DNA of 57,312 bases from the NCBI GenBank assembly GCA_018433345.1, contig JAHDRK010000016.1, positions 1-57,312 of the forward strand, read 5' to 3'. Shown here one piece after another: positions 1 through 8,480 of this stretch. How positions within the stretch are numbered: position 1 is the stretch's first letter; each line of letters starts with the position of its first letter. The stretch comes from Syntrophobacterales bacterium (GTDB lineage Bacteria; Desulfobacterota; Syntrophia; Syntrophales; UBA2210). The position numbers and the translations under genes are program-made. The notes below the pieces were generated by a model. The model saw only the letters and a program-made list of their open reading frames with translations, was not told the DNA's origin and did no database searches.

Positions 1-248
1 ACGCAAATGCCGCAGCCCTTGCAGTAATCAAGGTCTGCCCTGAAGTAGCCGTTCTCTCCCTGCGAGACACAGCCTTCAGGGCAAAAAATGTAGCAAACGC
101 CGCAACGAATACATTTGCTCTCATCAAAGATGGGCCGATCCGCCCGCCATGTACCGGTAAGGTACTCCCTCGCGCTGCCGGGTCGAAACACCATCAAACC
201 GGGGTTGATATCCTTCCAGCCTTCCGGCCATTCCTTTTTCTTTTCCAT
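1..248 (-). CDS. porD: 2-oxoacid:ferredoxin oxidoreductase, delta (ferredoxin-like) subunit, partial
   Basis: This gene runs off the left edge, leaving the first 82 codons. The translation starts MEKKKEWPEGW and carries one complete cluster motif, CIRCGVCYIFCPEGC, followed by the start of a second, CKGCGIC, at the window edge. This is the two-[4Fe-4S] delta subunit that passes electrons from the thiamine-diphosphate enzyme to ferredoxin. Its start lies 21 nt after the stop of the gamma-subunit gene, so the two form an operon; alpha and beta subunits are expected just outside the window. Whether the substrate is pyruvate, 2-oxoisovalerate or another 2-oxoacid cannot be told from these two subunits. 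Confidence 0.9.
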   Translation of the reverse strand, partial: MEKKKEWPEGWKDINPGLMVFRPGSAREYLTGTWRADRPIFDESKCIRCGVCYIFCPEGCVSQGENGYFRADLDYCKGCGIC

Positions 249-269
249 TGGATTTCACCCTTGCTGTCG

Positions 270-824
270 TTAGGCTGCTTTTGAAATTTTCAGCTCGTTG
301 TAAGCTCTTTCCAAGGCCTTCATGTTACGGGGAGCCAGGCGACCGAACCGCCCTTTCAAGGGTTCTTCAGCGGATTTCATCTCCACCAATCGAGTGGCCC
401 TCATCAGGGCGCCCAACATGGTCGTATTGGTGATCGGTACACCTAGTTCTTCACGGGCGATGCGAGATGCATCCACCGTGGCCACGGTTCCCTTGAAACC
501 TGTTCTTTTCCTTATTTCTTCGGGATTCGTGGTGGTGTTTACGATAAGAATGCCCTCGGCCTTGAGCCCCTCCACCACGTTGACCGTGGACATCAGGCTG
601 GGATCAAGAACGACAACCACGTCGGGATAATAAATCCCCGAACGAATCTTGATCCTTTGCTTGTCTAACCGGTTAAAGGCCGCCACCGGCGCTCCGCGCC
701 TCTCGGGACCAAAGCTGGGAAACCCTTGGGCAAACTTGTCTTCTTGGATGGCCGCGAGCGCGAACATCTCGACGGATGTAACCGCACCCTGACCACCCCG
801 TCCGTGCCACCGTATCTCAACCAT
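270..824 (-). CDS. porG: 2-oxoacid:ferredoxin oxidoreductase, gamma subunit
   Basis: The 184-residue protein is the usual length for the stand-alone gamma subunit (PorG/VorC type). It begins with the family glycine-rich signature GRGGQGAVTS and continues with QGFPSFGPERRGAPV, typical of the domain that contacts the CoA/2-oxoacid site. It acts in the cytoplasm within a four-subunit complex that oxidatively decarboxylates a 2-oxoacid to an acyl-CoA while reducing ferredoxin. An AGGGAG ribosome site sits nine bases before the ATG. As first gene of the operon it lies directly behind the promoter at 860-888. The symbol is by family; VorC is equally possible. Confidence 0.88.
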   Translation of the reverse strand: MVEIRWHGRGGQGAVTSVEMFALAAIQEDKFAQGFPSFGPERRGAPVAAFNRLDKQRIKIRSGIYYPDVVVVLDPSLMSTVNVVEGLKAEGILIVNTTTNPEEIRKRTGFKGTVATVDASRIAREELGVPITNTTMLGALMRATRLVEMKSAEEPLKGRFGRLAPRNMKALERAYNELKISKAA

Positions 825-859
825 ACAGTATATCTCCCTGCATATTTATTAAAGATTAA

Positions 860-888
860 ACTTTAAAAAATATCAGCAACGGTGTCAA
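860..888 (-). promoter_or_regulatory. Candidate sigma70 promoter of the por operon
   Basis: On the minus strand TTGACA (888-883) is followed after 17 bases by TAAAGT (865-860, four of six matches to TATAAT), and the following sequence is AT-rich. It lies about 35 bp upstream of the gamma-subunit start and after the fumarase beta stop, so the por genes probably have their own transcript instead of relying on fumarase readthrough. Seen directly; activity is inferred. Confidence 0.5.
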
Positions 889-945
889 CAAACTTTTGAA
901 GATTTTTCCCTTAAGAAGGCTAAGGATTTGGATAGGTGCGTCCCT

Positions 946-1530
946 TTAGTCCGATCGGGGCCGCGAGGCCGGCGAAAACCCCTGCGTGGCGGATAGGACC
1001 ATCTCGTATAGATCTCCGCCTCGATTGTCGTTTATGACGACGAGGGGAAAATCCACCACTTCGAGTTCCATCATGGCCTCCGGACCGGCGTCCTCGAAGG
1101 CTATAACCCGCGCCGAACGTATCGAACGGGCCAAGAGGGCGGCGACCCCTCCGGGGGCGCCGAAATAAACGGCTCCATGTCTTCGCATGGCCTCTTTCAC
1201 CGCCGGCGACCGTACACCTTTGCCGATCATGACGCGCAGTCCCTTTTCTATGAGAAGAGGGGTATACAGGTCCATCCGGCCGCTTGTGGTGGGACCGATG
1301 GAGCCTATGACTCGTCCGGGAGGCGTGGGAGTGGGAGCCGCGTAAAAAATGATCGCCTCGGTGAGATCGATGGGAAGTTCCTTTCCCTCCTCGATTGCCC
1401 GGCTCATTCGGCGGTGGGCCTCGTCACGGGCGGTCACGATGGTACCGCTGAGAAGCACCTGATCACCGGCCTCGAGACCAAGAATATTTCTTTCTTCCAG
1501 GGGGGTATGAAGGACCGGACGTTTTTTCAT
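946..1530 (-). CDS. Fumarate hydratase class I, beta subunit (C-terminal type)
   Basis: This 194-residue protein matches the beta (C-terminal) half of the oxygen-sensitive iron-sulfur fumarase/tartrate dehydratase family, with GPTTSGRMDLYTP and GKGVRSP as recognisable blocks. It pairs with the alpha subunit upstream to interconvert fumarate and malate. I place the start at the ATG at 1530 (MKKRPVL), not at the upstream codon at 1563, because that ATG overlaps the alpha stop as ATGA, the coupling used elsewhere in this operon. A tartrate dehydratase role cannot be excluded from sequence alone. Confidence 0.9.
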   Translation of the reverse strand: MKKRPVLHTPLEERNILGLEAGDQVLLSGTIVTARDEAHRRMSRAIEEGKELPIDLTEAIIFYAAPTPTPPGRVIGSIGPTTSGRMDLYTPLLIEKGLRVMIGKGVRSPAVKEAMRRHGAVYFGAPGGVAALLARSIRSARVIAFEDAGPEAMMELEVVDFPLVVINDNRGGDLYEMVLSATQGFSPASRPRSD

Positions 1531-2390
1531 AGAATGCATTCCCTGTGGCGTGCCACGTGGCAATTCAAGTTCACCGTCACGGGAAGGCTCGCGATGTGGC
1601 AGGGAGCCATCTCGGCGTGAACGGCCAAGGCAGTCACACGGCCCCCGTATCCCTGGGCGCCGATTCCAAGGCCGTTGATCCTTTCCAGGAGTTTCCGCTC
1701 AAGGTCTGCAAGCCTGTCGTCTCGGTCGTTGAAACGCCCCAAGGGTCTCGCGAGGGCCTTTTTCGCCAAGAGGGCCGAATATTCAAGTGTTCCCCCGATG
1801 CCGACACCGACTACGAGGGGCGGGCAGGAATTGGGACCCGCCTTGCGGACCGTGTCAACGACCAGGTCTTCAATTCCCTCAAGCCCGGCCGAGGGAACCA
1901 GCATGCGGGCAACGCTCATGTTTTCGCTGCCTCCACCCTTGGGCATGGCGGTAATGCGCACCCTGTCGCCCGGAACGATGTCCACGTGGATGACGGCGGG
2001 TGTGTTGTCGGCCGTATTTACCCGCGAGAGGGGATCGCAGACCGACTTCCGTAAATACCCTTCACGATAGGCGAGGCGGACCCCCTCCTGGAGGGCTTCG
2101 TGAAAAACGCCGCCCCTTATACGAACGTCCTGTCCGATTTCGACAAACAGGACGGCCAGCCCCGTATCTTGGCACAGGGGCATGGATTCTTCACGGGCGA
2201 TGCGCTGGTTTTCCATGATTTCCCGAAGGGCGGCGACGGCCCTTTCCGATTCTTCCAGGGAAAGCGCCTCTTCGATCGCCCCCGCAACGTCGCCACCCAG
2301 CTCGCGGCTCGCGGCGATGAAAAGATCACGGACGACGCGCGTGATTTCGGAGACATCGAGTTCCCTGGCAGGCGGCATGGCGTCTCTCAC
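1527..2390 (-). CDS. Fumarate hydratase class I, alpha subunit (N-terminal type)
   Basis: The 287-residue protein is the iron-sulfur half of two-subunit class I fumarase. The three expected cluster-ligand segments are visible: CQDTG (about residue 74), NSCPP (about 188) and NCHVARH near the C-terminus. Together with the beta subunit it hydrates fumarate to malate through a labile [4Fe-4S] cluster, fitting an anaerobe. Translation starts at a GTG at 2390 that overlaps the recR stop as GTGA, so fumarase synthesis is probably coupled to recR translation. An internal ATG four codons later is an alternative start. Confidence 0.92.
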   Translation of the reverse strand: MRDAMPPARELDVSEITRVVRDLFIAASRELGGDVAGAIEEALSLEESERAVAALREIMENQRIAREESMPLCQDTGLAVLFVEIGQDVRIRGGVFHEALQEGVRLAYREGYLRKSVCDPLSRVNTADNTPAVIHVDIVPGDRVRITAMPKGGGSENMSVARMLVPSAGLEGIEDLVVDTVRKAGPNSCPPLVVGVGIGGTLEYSALLAKKALARPLGRFNDRDDRLADLERKLLERINGLGIGAQGYGGRVTALAVHAEMAPCHIASLPVTVNLNCHVARHRECIL

Positions 2391-2998
2391 ACCCCCCGCC
2401 TGAACTCGATCGCCTTGGCCATGGTCATCCGGTCGATATACTTCAGATCGCCGCCCATGGGGACACCGAGGGCGATCCGTGTCACGACGACCCCCGTGTG
2501 GTCAAGCATTCTCTTTATGAGAAGAGCGGTGGTTTCCCCCTGCACGCTCGGGTTGGTGGCCACTACGACCTCCCTCACCGAACCCCCGGAAACCCTGCGG
2601 ACGAGGTCGGACAGTCGCAATTGTTCCGGTCCGATACCATCGGCGGGCGACAGAACGCCGTGCAGCACGTGGTATGTACCGTTGAATCCTCCGCTGTCTT
2701 CTATCGCCACAAGCGAATCCGTGTCTTCCACAACGCAGATTATCCCCCTGTCGCGGGACTCGTTTTCGCATATCTCGCAGAGTTCCCGCTCCGCCAGGTT
2801 GAAACAGACACTACAGATCTTTATTTTCTCTTTTACCTCGAGAATCGCTTCGGCGAGCCTCATCATGTCGGTGGCGGGCGAACGAAGAACGAAGGCGGCC
2901 AACCGTGCCGCCGTTTTTTCTCCGATCCCCGGGAATCGACTGAATTCCCTTATCAGGTTACGTATGGAAAGTGGATACCCCGGCATAATCGCTTTCAA
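2387..2998 (-). CDS. recR: Recombination mediator RecR
   Basis: At 203 residues this is a standard RecR. It shows the N-terminal helix-hairpin-helix ([13 protein letters not shown]), a four-cysteine zinc motif (CSVC and CEIC), and a Toprim core with VVEDTDSL followed by [12 protein letters not shown]. RecR works with RecO/RecF to load RecA on single-stranded gaps. The order dnaX-ybaB-recR is conserved across bacteria and supports the call. Unusually, its stop codon overlaps the start of the fumarase alpha gene. Confidence 0.97.
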   Translation of the reverse strand: MKAIMPGYPLSIRNLIREFSRFPGIGEKTAARLAAFVLRSPATDMMRLAEAILEVKEKIKICSVCFNLAERELCEICENESRDRGIICVVEDTDSLVAIEDSGGFNGTYHVLHGVLSPADGIGPEQLRLSDLVRRVSGGSVREVVVATNPSVQGETTALLIKRMLDHTGVVVTRIALGVPMGGDLKYIDRMTMAKAIEFRRGV

Positions 2999-3030
2999 CC
3001 TCTTGTGACCCCCTCCGCGGGGCCTGAAAA

Positions 3031-3351
3031 TTACAACAACCCGGGAATATTCATTCCACCGGTCACTTTCGCCATCTCCTCGCGGGTCATTTCCTGGGCC
3101 ATGCGTATGGCTTCGTTCACCGCCGCCACCACGAGATCCTGCAGCATCTCTACGTCCTCGGGATCGACCACGCTTTTCTCGATGGTCAAAGACAACAGCT
3201 CGAATTTGCCGTTTACCACGGCCTTTACCATTCCTCCACCGGAGGAGGCCTCCACCGTTCGTTTTTCCAGTTCCTCCTGGATATGCATCATCTTGGCCTG
3301 CATCTGCTGAGCCTGTTTCATCAACTTCCCAAAGTTCTGAGACACCCTCAT
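3031..3351 (-). CDS. ybaB: YbaB/EbfC family nucleoid-associated protein
   Basis: The 106-residue protein has the N-terminal QAQQMQAKM helix, the central basic strand segment [21 protein letters not shown], and the C-terminal Met-rich tail ([10 protein letters not shown]) typical of YbaB/EbfC, a small dimeric DNA-binding protein. Its ATG at 3351 overlaps the dnaX stop as ATGA, so it is translationally coupled to dnaX, as in many bacteria. The precise cellular role of the family is still debated. Confidence 0.95.
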   Translation of the reverse strand: MRVSQNFGKLMKQAQQMQAKMMHIQEELEKRTVEASSGGGMVKAVVNGKFELLSLTIEKSVVDPEDVEMLQDLVVAAVNEAIRMAQEMTREEMAKVTGGMNIPGLL

Positions 3352-5054
3352 CCTCCTTCTCCCGGCTTGCCGCCGTTTTTCAATCTAACGTCCCTCACCT
3401 CGGCCCCCTCGAAGAGGTCGATCACCTTCTGAACCCCCGGATGCCTCAAGGCCTCGCTCTTTATCTCTTCCGGGGAACGTCTTTCCTTTCCCTCACCGGC
3501 CTCACCGTTCTCCCCGTTACGCCCGTCGGTTTCCCTGATTTTCACTTTCATCTCTCGACCGGCACATTCCGACGCCACCCGTTCCATGAGCGCAAGCGCC
3601 TTCGGTTCACACAGACGATCGAGGAAAACATATCCACGGGGAACACCTACGGCAAGGATGTCTCCCTCCATTCCCAGGCATACCGCGCCGGTGAGCTTTG
3701 AAGCGAGGATATGATCGGCCCGTTTCAATCCCTCCATGAAACGGGACCACGTATCTCCCACCTCTGCATGACCTTCCCCGGAGGGGACAAGGGGCTCCCA
3801 CGAGTCCTCAGGCCCCGATGCCGGCGCCGGCTCCTCTATTCCCCGCGACTTCACGGCGCTTTCGCCGGAGGATTCCGTCCCTGCCGCCGACCGCCCATGC
3901 ACGGCGGCCCCGAGGCGTCTTTCCAGGTTCTCCAGGCGGGCTATCATTTCGTCAACCGGAATCACCGGTTCGATGGACGCTGTTTTCACAAGGAGATATT
4001 CAAGCATGATACGTTGATCAGAAGCCCTGCGCATCCCCTCCTCGCCCGCCAGCATCACTTCAAGTAACCGTTTGAGGGTCTCCACCCGGGTTCCCGACGC
4101 CAGGCGCCGCAGGTCTTCTCGTTCGTCCTCGGAAAAATCGGAAAGCAACTCGTCGTTGTTCGATATGACCGCCGTGAGCAATCCCATCATGAAACGCACA
4201 AGGGTCAGATAAAACCGTGATATATCCTCGCCCGCCCCGTACATTTCGTCAACGATCTCCAGGCAATCGGAGGCCCCGCCGTCGAGAAGGGCCTGGATGA
4301 CCCGCGTCGCGTACCGCCTATCGGTTATTCCGAGAATGTTTTCTATGTCCCCGTCCGCAATGGTCGTACCCGCGTAGGCGATGGCTTGATCCAACAAGCT
4401 CTGGGCGTCCCGAAGGCTCCCGTCACTGCTCCGCGCTATCAGTCCCAATCCCCTGGGACTGATGGTGATGTTTTCCCTTTTCGCTATGGCGGCGAGACTC
4501 TCCACTATTTGCCCTACGGATATCCGCGTGAGATCGAAATGCTGGCACCTCGACAAGATGGTGGGCGGCACCTTGTGTATTTCCGTAGTGGCAAACATAA
4601 AAATCACGTGTGGCGGCGGTTCTTCGAGCGTCTTCAAAAGCGCGTTAAAGGCCTCCTTGGTCAACATGTGTACTTCGTCTATTATGTAAATTTTGTATTT
4701 CGAGGCCACGGGGGCGAAACGCACGTTTTCCTTGAGTTCACGGATTTCATCGATCCCTCGGTTCGATGCGCCGTCGATTTCACGCACATCGATGGAGATG
4801 CCGTCCCTGATTTCCCTGCAAACGGTGCATCGATCGCAGGGCTCGCCGTCGGCGGGGCGGTCACAGTTCAGAACCTTGGCCATGATACGGGCTATCGTGG
4901 TCTTGCCCGTTCCCCGGGGACCGCTGAAAAGATAAGCGTGGGCTATGCGGTTGCTTCTCACGGCATTCCTGAGCGTCCTCACCACGTGATCCTGGCCGAC
5001 GACCTCACCGAAAACCTGCGGCCGGCAGGAGCGGGCCAAAACAGTATACTCCAT
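3348..5054 (-). CDS. dnaX: DNA polymerase III subunit gamma/tau
   Basis: The 568-residue clamp-loader ATPase starts [15 protein letters not shown], a variant of the usual LARKYRPQTF start. It carries Walker [10 protein letters not shown] (about residues 45-53), a four-cysteine zinc module, Walker B IIDEVHML, and an LSRC sensor/arginine-finger motif, then a charged, less conserved tau-like C-terminus. It loads the sliding clamp at the replication fork. I chose the ATG at 5054 because extending the frame upstream would run into the SRP RNA gene. I found no A-rich slippery heptamer in the coding strand that would suggest a frameshifted gamma product. Confidence 0.95.
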   Translation of the reverse strand: MEYTVLARSCRPQVFGEVVGQDHVVRTLRNAVRSNRIAHAYLFSGPRGTGKTTIARIMAKVLNCDRPADGEPCDRCTVCREIRDGISIDVREIDGASNRGIDEIRELKENVRFAPVASKYKIYIIDEVHMLTKEAFNALLKTLEEPPPHVIFMFATTEIHKVPPTILSRCQHFDLTRISVGQIVESLAAIAKRENITISPRGLGLIARSSDGSLRDAQSLLDQAIAYAGTTIADGDIENILGITDRRYATRVIQALLDGGASDCLEIVDEMYGAGEDISRFYLTLVRFMMGLLTAVISNNDELLSDFSEDEREDLRRLASGTRVETLKRLLEVMLAGEEGMRRASDQRIMLEYLLVKTASIEPVIPVDEMIARLENLERRLGAAVHGRSAAGTESSGESAVKSRGIEEPAPASGPEDSWEPLVPSGEGHAEVGDTWSRFMEGLKRADHILASKLTGAVCLGMEGDILAVGVPRGYVFLDRLCEPKALALMERVASECAGREMKVKIRETDGRNGENGEAGEGKERRSPEEIKSEALRHPGVQKVIDLFEGAEVRDVRLKNGGKPGEGG

Positions 5055-5118
5055 GAAATAACCCCCGGGAAAGGTAGTATTTTGCAGACTTGAAGCAACC
5101 TGAACCAAGAACCAAGAC

Positions 5119-5217
5119 GACAGCCGGGCTCCCCGGAGCAAACGTCGAAACCGCTACCGCTGCTTCCTTCCGGACCTGACGGGGTTTACGGATCGCCGTT
5201 CCCCGGGACCCGGCCAT
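5119..5217 (-). ncRNA. ffs: Bacterial signal recognition particle RNA (4.5S type)
   Basis: The minus strand contains the universally conserved SRP RNA hairpin core GTCAGGTCCGGAAGGAAGCA (in 5163-5184), which binds Ffh. The flanks fold back on one another: GCCGGGTCCCGGGG at the 5' side pairs with the CTCCGGGGAGCCCGGC region at the 3' side, giving a single long hairpin of about 95-100 nt, so this is the short bacterial form without an Alu domain. Exact ends are estimated from where pairing stops. The position just upstream of dnaX is a known arrangement. Confidence 0.93.
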
Positions 5218-5246
5218 CGTCATCCTATCCTACGGAGAAAAACAAA

Positions 5247-5340
5247 TGGCGGAGAGAGGGGGATTCGAACCCCCGGTGCACCTTTGTGGGCGCACACACG
5301 ATTTCCAATCGTGCTCCTTCAGCCTCTCGGACATCCCTCC
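5247..5340 (-). tRNA. tRNA-Ser(GGA)
   Basis: A 94-nt class II tRNA with encoded CCA. The acceptor arm GGAGGGA pairs with TCTCTCC, the anticodon stem CACGA/TCGTG encloses the loop TTGGAAA with anticodon GGA, a long variable arm follows, and the T arm is GGGGG-TTCGAAT-CCCCC. It reads UCC and UCU serine codons. It lies between a second serine tRNA and the SRP RNA gene on the same strand. Confidence 0.97.
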
Positions 5341-5401
5341 GCAGGAACGCGAATTTTATCTCACTTTCGAATTTCAAGTCGCCCGTCGGCAACCACAAAA
5401 A

Positions 5402-5495
5402 TGGCGGAGAGAGGGGGATTCGAACCCCCGTGAGGGCTTTTGGCCCCCAAGTCGATTTCGAGTCGACCCCGTTACGACCACTTCGGTATCTCTCC
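5402..5495 (-). tRNA. tRNA-Ser(CGA)
   Basis: A 94-nt class II tRNA with encoded CCA. Acceptor GGAGAGA pairs with TCTCTCC; the anticodon stem GTCGA/TCGAC encloses CTCGAAA, anticodon CGA, which reads UCG. A long variable arm is present. The gene begins 19 bp after the tadA stop codon on the same strand and is probably part of the tadA transcript. Its T arm and acceptor 3' side match those of the neighbouring tRNA-Ser(GGA). Confidence 0.97.
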
Positions 5496-5514
5496 GTCAA
5501 ACAAGAATTTTTCT

Positions 5515-5967
5515 TTATATTCTTTTTTGACGAAAAAATCCACCTATAATTTCCCTACACTCAGACTCGAGAACCCCTTGCATAATCAAGGGGCGGTGGT
5601 TGGCCTTGCCGTCATCGAAGAGTGTGTACACCGACCGAACGGCTCCTCCTTTCGGATCCAAGGCGCCGAAAACAACTCTTTCGACCCGGGCGTGCATGAG
5701 GGCTCCGGCACACATGATACAGGGTTCTATGGTTACATAGAGTGTGGTGCCCGGCAACCGGTAATTTTTCTCTTTCACCGCCGCTCTCCGGATGGCGACG
5801 ATTTCCGCGTGCGCCGAAGGATCGCAGGTTGAAACCGGGCAGTTGTGCCCCCGGGACAAGATCACGCCGTCGCGAACAATGACCGCCCCCACGGGGACCT
5901 CGCCCTCATCGCCCGCGGCGCGGGCCTCGTCCAACGCCACGTTCATGTAATATTCATCGCTTGCCAT
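5515..5967 (-). CDS. tadA: tRNA-specific adenosine deaminase
   Basis: The 150-residue protein is a zinc-dependent deaminase: HAEIVAI provides the zinc-ligand His and catalytic Glu, and EPCIMC the two zinc cysteines. TadA converts A34 to inosine in tRNA-Arg(ACG). The GEVPVGAVIV start is characteristic of TadA as opposed to guanine or cytosine deaminases. It heads the minus-strand series tadA, two tRNA-Ser genes, SRP RNA and dnaX, a conserved grouping in several bacterial phyla. Confidence 0.95.
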   Translation of the reverse strand: MASDEYYMNVALDEARAAGDEGEVPVGAVIVRDGVILSRGHNCPVSTCDPSAHAEIVAIRRAAVKEKNYRLPGTTLYVTIEPCIMCAGALMHARVERVVFGALDPKGGAVRSVYTLFDDGKANHRPLIMQGVLESECREIIGGFFRQKRI

Positions 5968-6313
5968 CCCACAACCTTCATCGCATCGACAGAACCGGAC
6001 TGTTCAATCCCGCCCCCGAAAAAGCCACACGAACTCTTGCCGCCACGCCCCGCTTCAGCTATGATATCGCTTCTGAAACAGGGCGCGTACGTACATGGCC
6101 TTACCGGAGAAGTCACCACGGCCGATATAGGTTTTCGAGGATCACAATACCACTAATGAACGGGCGTTGTCGACATCCCTTTTTTAGGCCGTACCTCTTT
6201 GGGCTTTGGGCCGTACCTCGACTGAAAAATCGGAGAGAGGTGACGAAAATTGTAATTTTAGATTTTTTTAGCTAACCCACCATGATTCCACTAATAAATA
6301 GGACGGTCCGCTT
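5968..6313. other. Divergent intergenic region with a short direct repeat
   Basis: This 346-bp gap separates divergent tadA (minus) and the MFS gene (plus), so it should hold both promoters, but I see no strong -35/-10 pair. The 11-mer GGCCGTACCTC occurs twice (6187-6197 and 6209-6219), 22 bp apart, and the stretch after 6250 is AT-rich. No convincing coding sequence is present. Confidence 0.4.
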
Positions 6314-7543
6314 ATGACCAACGAATCGAAGATAACCCTCCATGCCGGGGCGGCCCACTTTCTCACCCACTTCTATGAAATGGCCTTCCCGGCTCTTGCC
6401 ATACCGTTGGTGGTGTCCCTCGACATGGACCTGCCGGATGTTTTGAAACTGGGCTTTTTTATGTATCTCCTCTATGGAATAGGTGCGCTGCCCGCGGGCC
6501 TGGTCGCCGATCGCCTGGGAAACCACAGGATCCTGGTGATCTTCTTTTGGGGAGTAGGTGCCGGCTCCGTCGCGATGGCCCTTTCATCCACCCCTGCGGC
6601 GATGACCCTTTCGCTTGCCCTTATCGGCATTTTCGCCTCCGTTTATCATCCCGCCGGAATGGGACTCATCTCCGGATGTATTCGTAACAGGGGAACTGCA
6701 CTGGGCATAAACGGCGTTGCGGGAAACGCCGGGTTCGTAGTCGCCCCCTTCGCCGCCGGCTTGATGAACTGGATAGCCGGTTGGCAGATATTCTACTTGG
6801 CGGTGGGCCTCCTCTCCCTGGGCTGGGGCCTCCTGTTGGCGTGGACGGCCATCGACGAAACGCCGGTTCACGGCGATCCATCGCCTTCAAAAAACGGATG
6901 CGGCGCCAATGATAACCTGAAATATTTCGTTCTGCTTTGCATCATCATGACCCTGGCGGGCCTTGCCTACCGGTCAAACACGGTGGTTCTCCCGGCGTAC
7001 CTGGAAATAAAAGCGGATTTCCTCTGGAATTTTTTGGATTCACTTCATATTTCCCACCTGTCGGGCGCGCAGAACCTGGCGGCCACTTTTCTGACTTCGG
7101 CTATATTCGCCATCGGCATGTTCGGCCAGCTCGCGGGAGGCAAACTGGCCGACCGCTACGACCTTCGAAAACTCTACTTTCTCTTTCACCTGGCCGGCCT
7201 GCCCTTGGTCCTGCTCATGGGCGTCGTGACCCAGCAGTGGCTTTTGATGGCGGCGGGAGCCTATGTCTTTTTTTCCCTGGGGATGCAGCCCATTGAAAAC
7301 AGCCTGGTGGCCGCCTTCACCCCTTCCCGATGGCGCAGCACCGCCTATGGAGTCAAGTTTATATTGACCTTCGGTGTGGGCTCCTTTGCCGTTTACCTGG
7401 CGGGGTGGATCGCAAAAACCCGGGACCTCGCCGCGGTATACTTTTTTATGGGCGGCATCATCACCACATTTCTGCTTCTCATCGTCATTTTGATGAAAAT
7501 ATCGGCGGGCATAGAGAAAGTGGTCAACACAGAGGCCCCTTGA
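6314..7543 (+). CDS. MFS transporter
   Basis: This 409-residue integral membrane protein has the spacing of hydrophobic segments expected of a 12-helix major facilitator. The loop between helices 2 and 3 carries the family-type motif GLVADRLGNHR, and a related GGKLADRYDLR occurs between helices 8 and 9 in the second half. The start HAGAAHFLTHFYEMAFPALA and the motif SVYHPAGMGL recall the fosmidomycin-resistance-like (FSR) subgroup of drug or metabolite exporters. Substrate is not predictable. It stands alone on the plus strand, convergent with the GDPD gene 24 bp downstream. Confidence 0.88.
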   Translation: MTNESKITLHAGAAHFLTHFYEMAFPALAIPLVVSLDMDLPDVLKLGFFMYLLYGIGALPAGLVADRLGNHRILVIFFWGVGAGSVAMALSSTPAAMTLSLALIGIFASVYHPAGMGLISGCIRNRGTALGINGVAGNAGFVVAPFAAGLMNWIAGWQIFYLAVGLLSLGWGLLLAWTAIDETPVHGDPSPSKNGCGANDNLKYFVLLCIIMTLAGLAYRSNTVVLPAYLEIKADFLWNFLDSLHISHLSGAQNLAATFLTSAIFAIGMFGQLAGGKLADRYDLRKLYFLFHLAGLPLVLLMGVVTQQWLLMAAGAYVFFSLGMQPIENSLVAAFTPSRWRSTAYGVKFILTFGVGSFAVYLAGWIAKTRDLAAVYFFMGGIITTFLLLIVILMKISAGIEKVVNTEAP

Positions 7544-7567
7544 AAGACACCGTCAACATCGCGGGGC

Positions 7568-8422
7568 TCAGGTTCTCATGGATTCGGCCGCCTCGAGCGC
7601 GATGTCGGGCCTGTCGGTGATGACGGCCTCGACTCCCATACCGAAAAAACGCCTGATGTCAAGGGGATCGTTCACGGTCCAAACGTGAACCGAAAGGCCC
7701 TCGCGCCTGGCCGCCCGGACAAAACCACCGGTCACCAGCCGGATGCCCCTGGATCGTTCGGGAACCTGGAGCGCCTCGTAACCCGGTGTAAAAATTCTCC
7801 GAAAACCCCTCTCCCCCGCCAATCGGAACAGTAATACCTCGAATCTTCCCGCCGAAGTGGCCGTGTCCGGCCGCCTCTTGCGGAACCTTCTCAACAGGCA
7901 CGTGTGAAAGGACGCCACCAGGGTCAGCCGACTACGACCATACTCTTCTATCAGTTCACTCACGGAATCCACGAGGCCGTGACGGGCTTCCTTCATCTCC
8001 AGCACGATCCGCGCCTCCGGAAAGGACTGGAACACTTCCTCGAGACTTGGAATGACGAGACCTTTACTCCGCCATGGCGCGACGCCCGGCTGATCCCCAT
8101 TCTCCCACCGATGGCCGGCGTCCAAAGACCTCAGTTCCCTGAAAGTGAAATCACCGACCCGACCGGAACCGTCGGTTGTCCTGTCCACTGTTTCGTCGTG
8201 AATGACGACGGGAACGCCGTCCGCGGTCGCCCGCACATCCATTTCAAGCATATGGATACCCAGCCGGAGAGCCTTTTCAAACGCCGAAAGCGTGTTTTCG
8301 GGCCACAGGCCGGCACCGCCCCTGTGTGCCGCCACCCAGCATCCTTCGGGCGGCAGCCCCTGGAAAAAGGGGTGACCGGCGCGGATTCCATCAACGAGGT
8401 TCATTCGGTCATCGGTGCTCAT
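7568..8422 (-). CDS. Glycerophosphodiester phosphodiesterase family protein
   Basis: The 284-residue protein has the GDPD barrel signatures: AHRGGAGLWPENT (first catalytic His and metal-binding Glu), EMDVRATADGVPVVIHD (metal Glu/Asp and second catalytic His) and, near the C-terminus, VWTVNDPLDIRRFFGMGVEAVITDRPD. Such enzymes hydrolyse glycerophosphodiesters to glycerol 3-phosphate and an alcohol. No signal peptide is evident, so it should be cytosolic, UgpQ-like. It follows the molybdopterin oxidoreductase gene on the same strand by 58 bp, but no functional link is obvious. Confidence 0.9.
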   Translation of the reverse strand: MSTDDRMNLVDGIRAGHPFFQGLPPEGCWVAAHRGGAGLWPENTLSAFEKALRLGIHMLEMDVRATADGVPVVIHDETVDRTTDGSGRVGDFTFRELRSLDAGHRWENGDQPGVAPWRSKGLVIPSLEEVFQSFPEARIVLEMKEARHGLVDSVSELIEEYGRSRLTLVASFHTCLLRRFRKRRPDTATSAGRFEVLLFRLAGERGFRRIFTPGYEALQVPERSRGIRLVTGGFVRAARREGLSVHVWTVNDPLDIRRFFGMGVEAVITDRPDIALEAAESMRT

Positions 8423-8480
8423 AAGCAGGCGCCTTTCAGAAACTTTGTCAGGCCGTCATCTTTTTTCTCGAACACGCGAT

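Noticed and set aside
3348..5054. Programmed frameshift site in dnaX
   Set aside because: No A-rich slippery heptamer with a following stem was found; the short A run near the 3' end is too close to the stop.
5055..5141. Upstream extension of dnaX into the SRP RNA
   Set aside because: Would overlap a structured RNA gene; the family start MEYTVLAR is at 5054.
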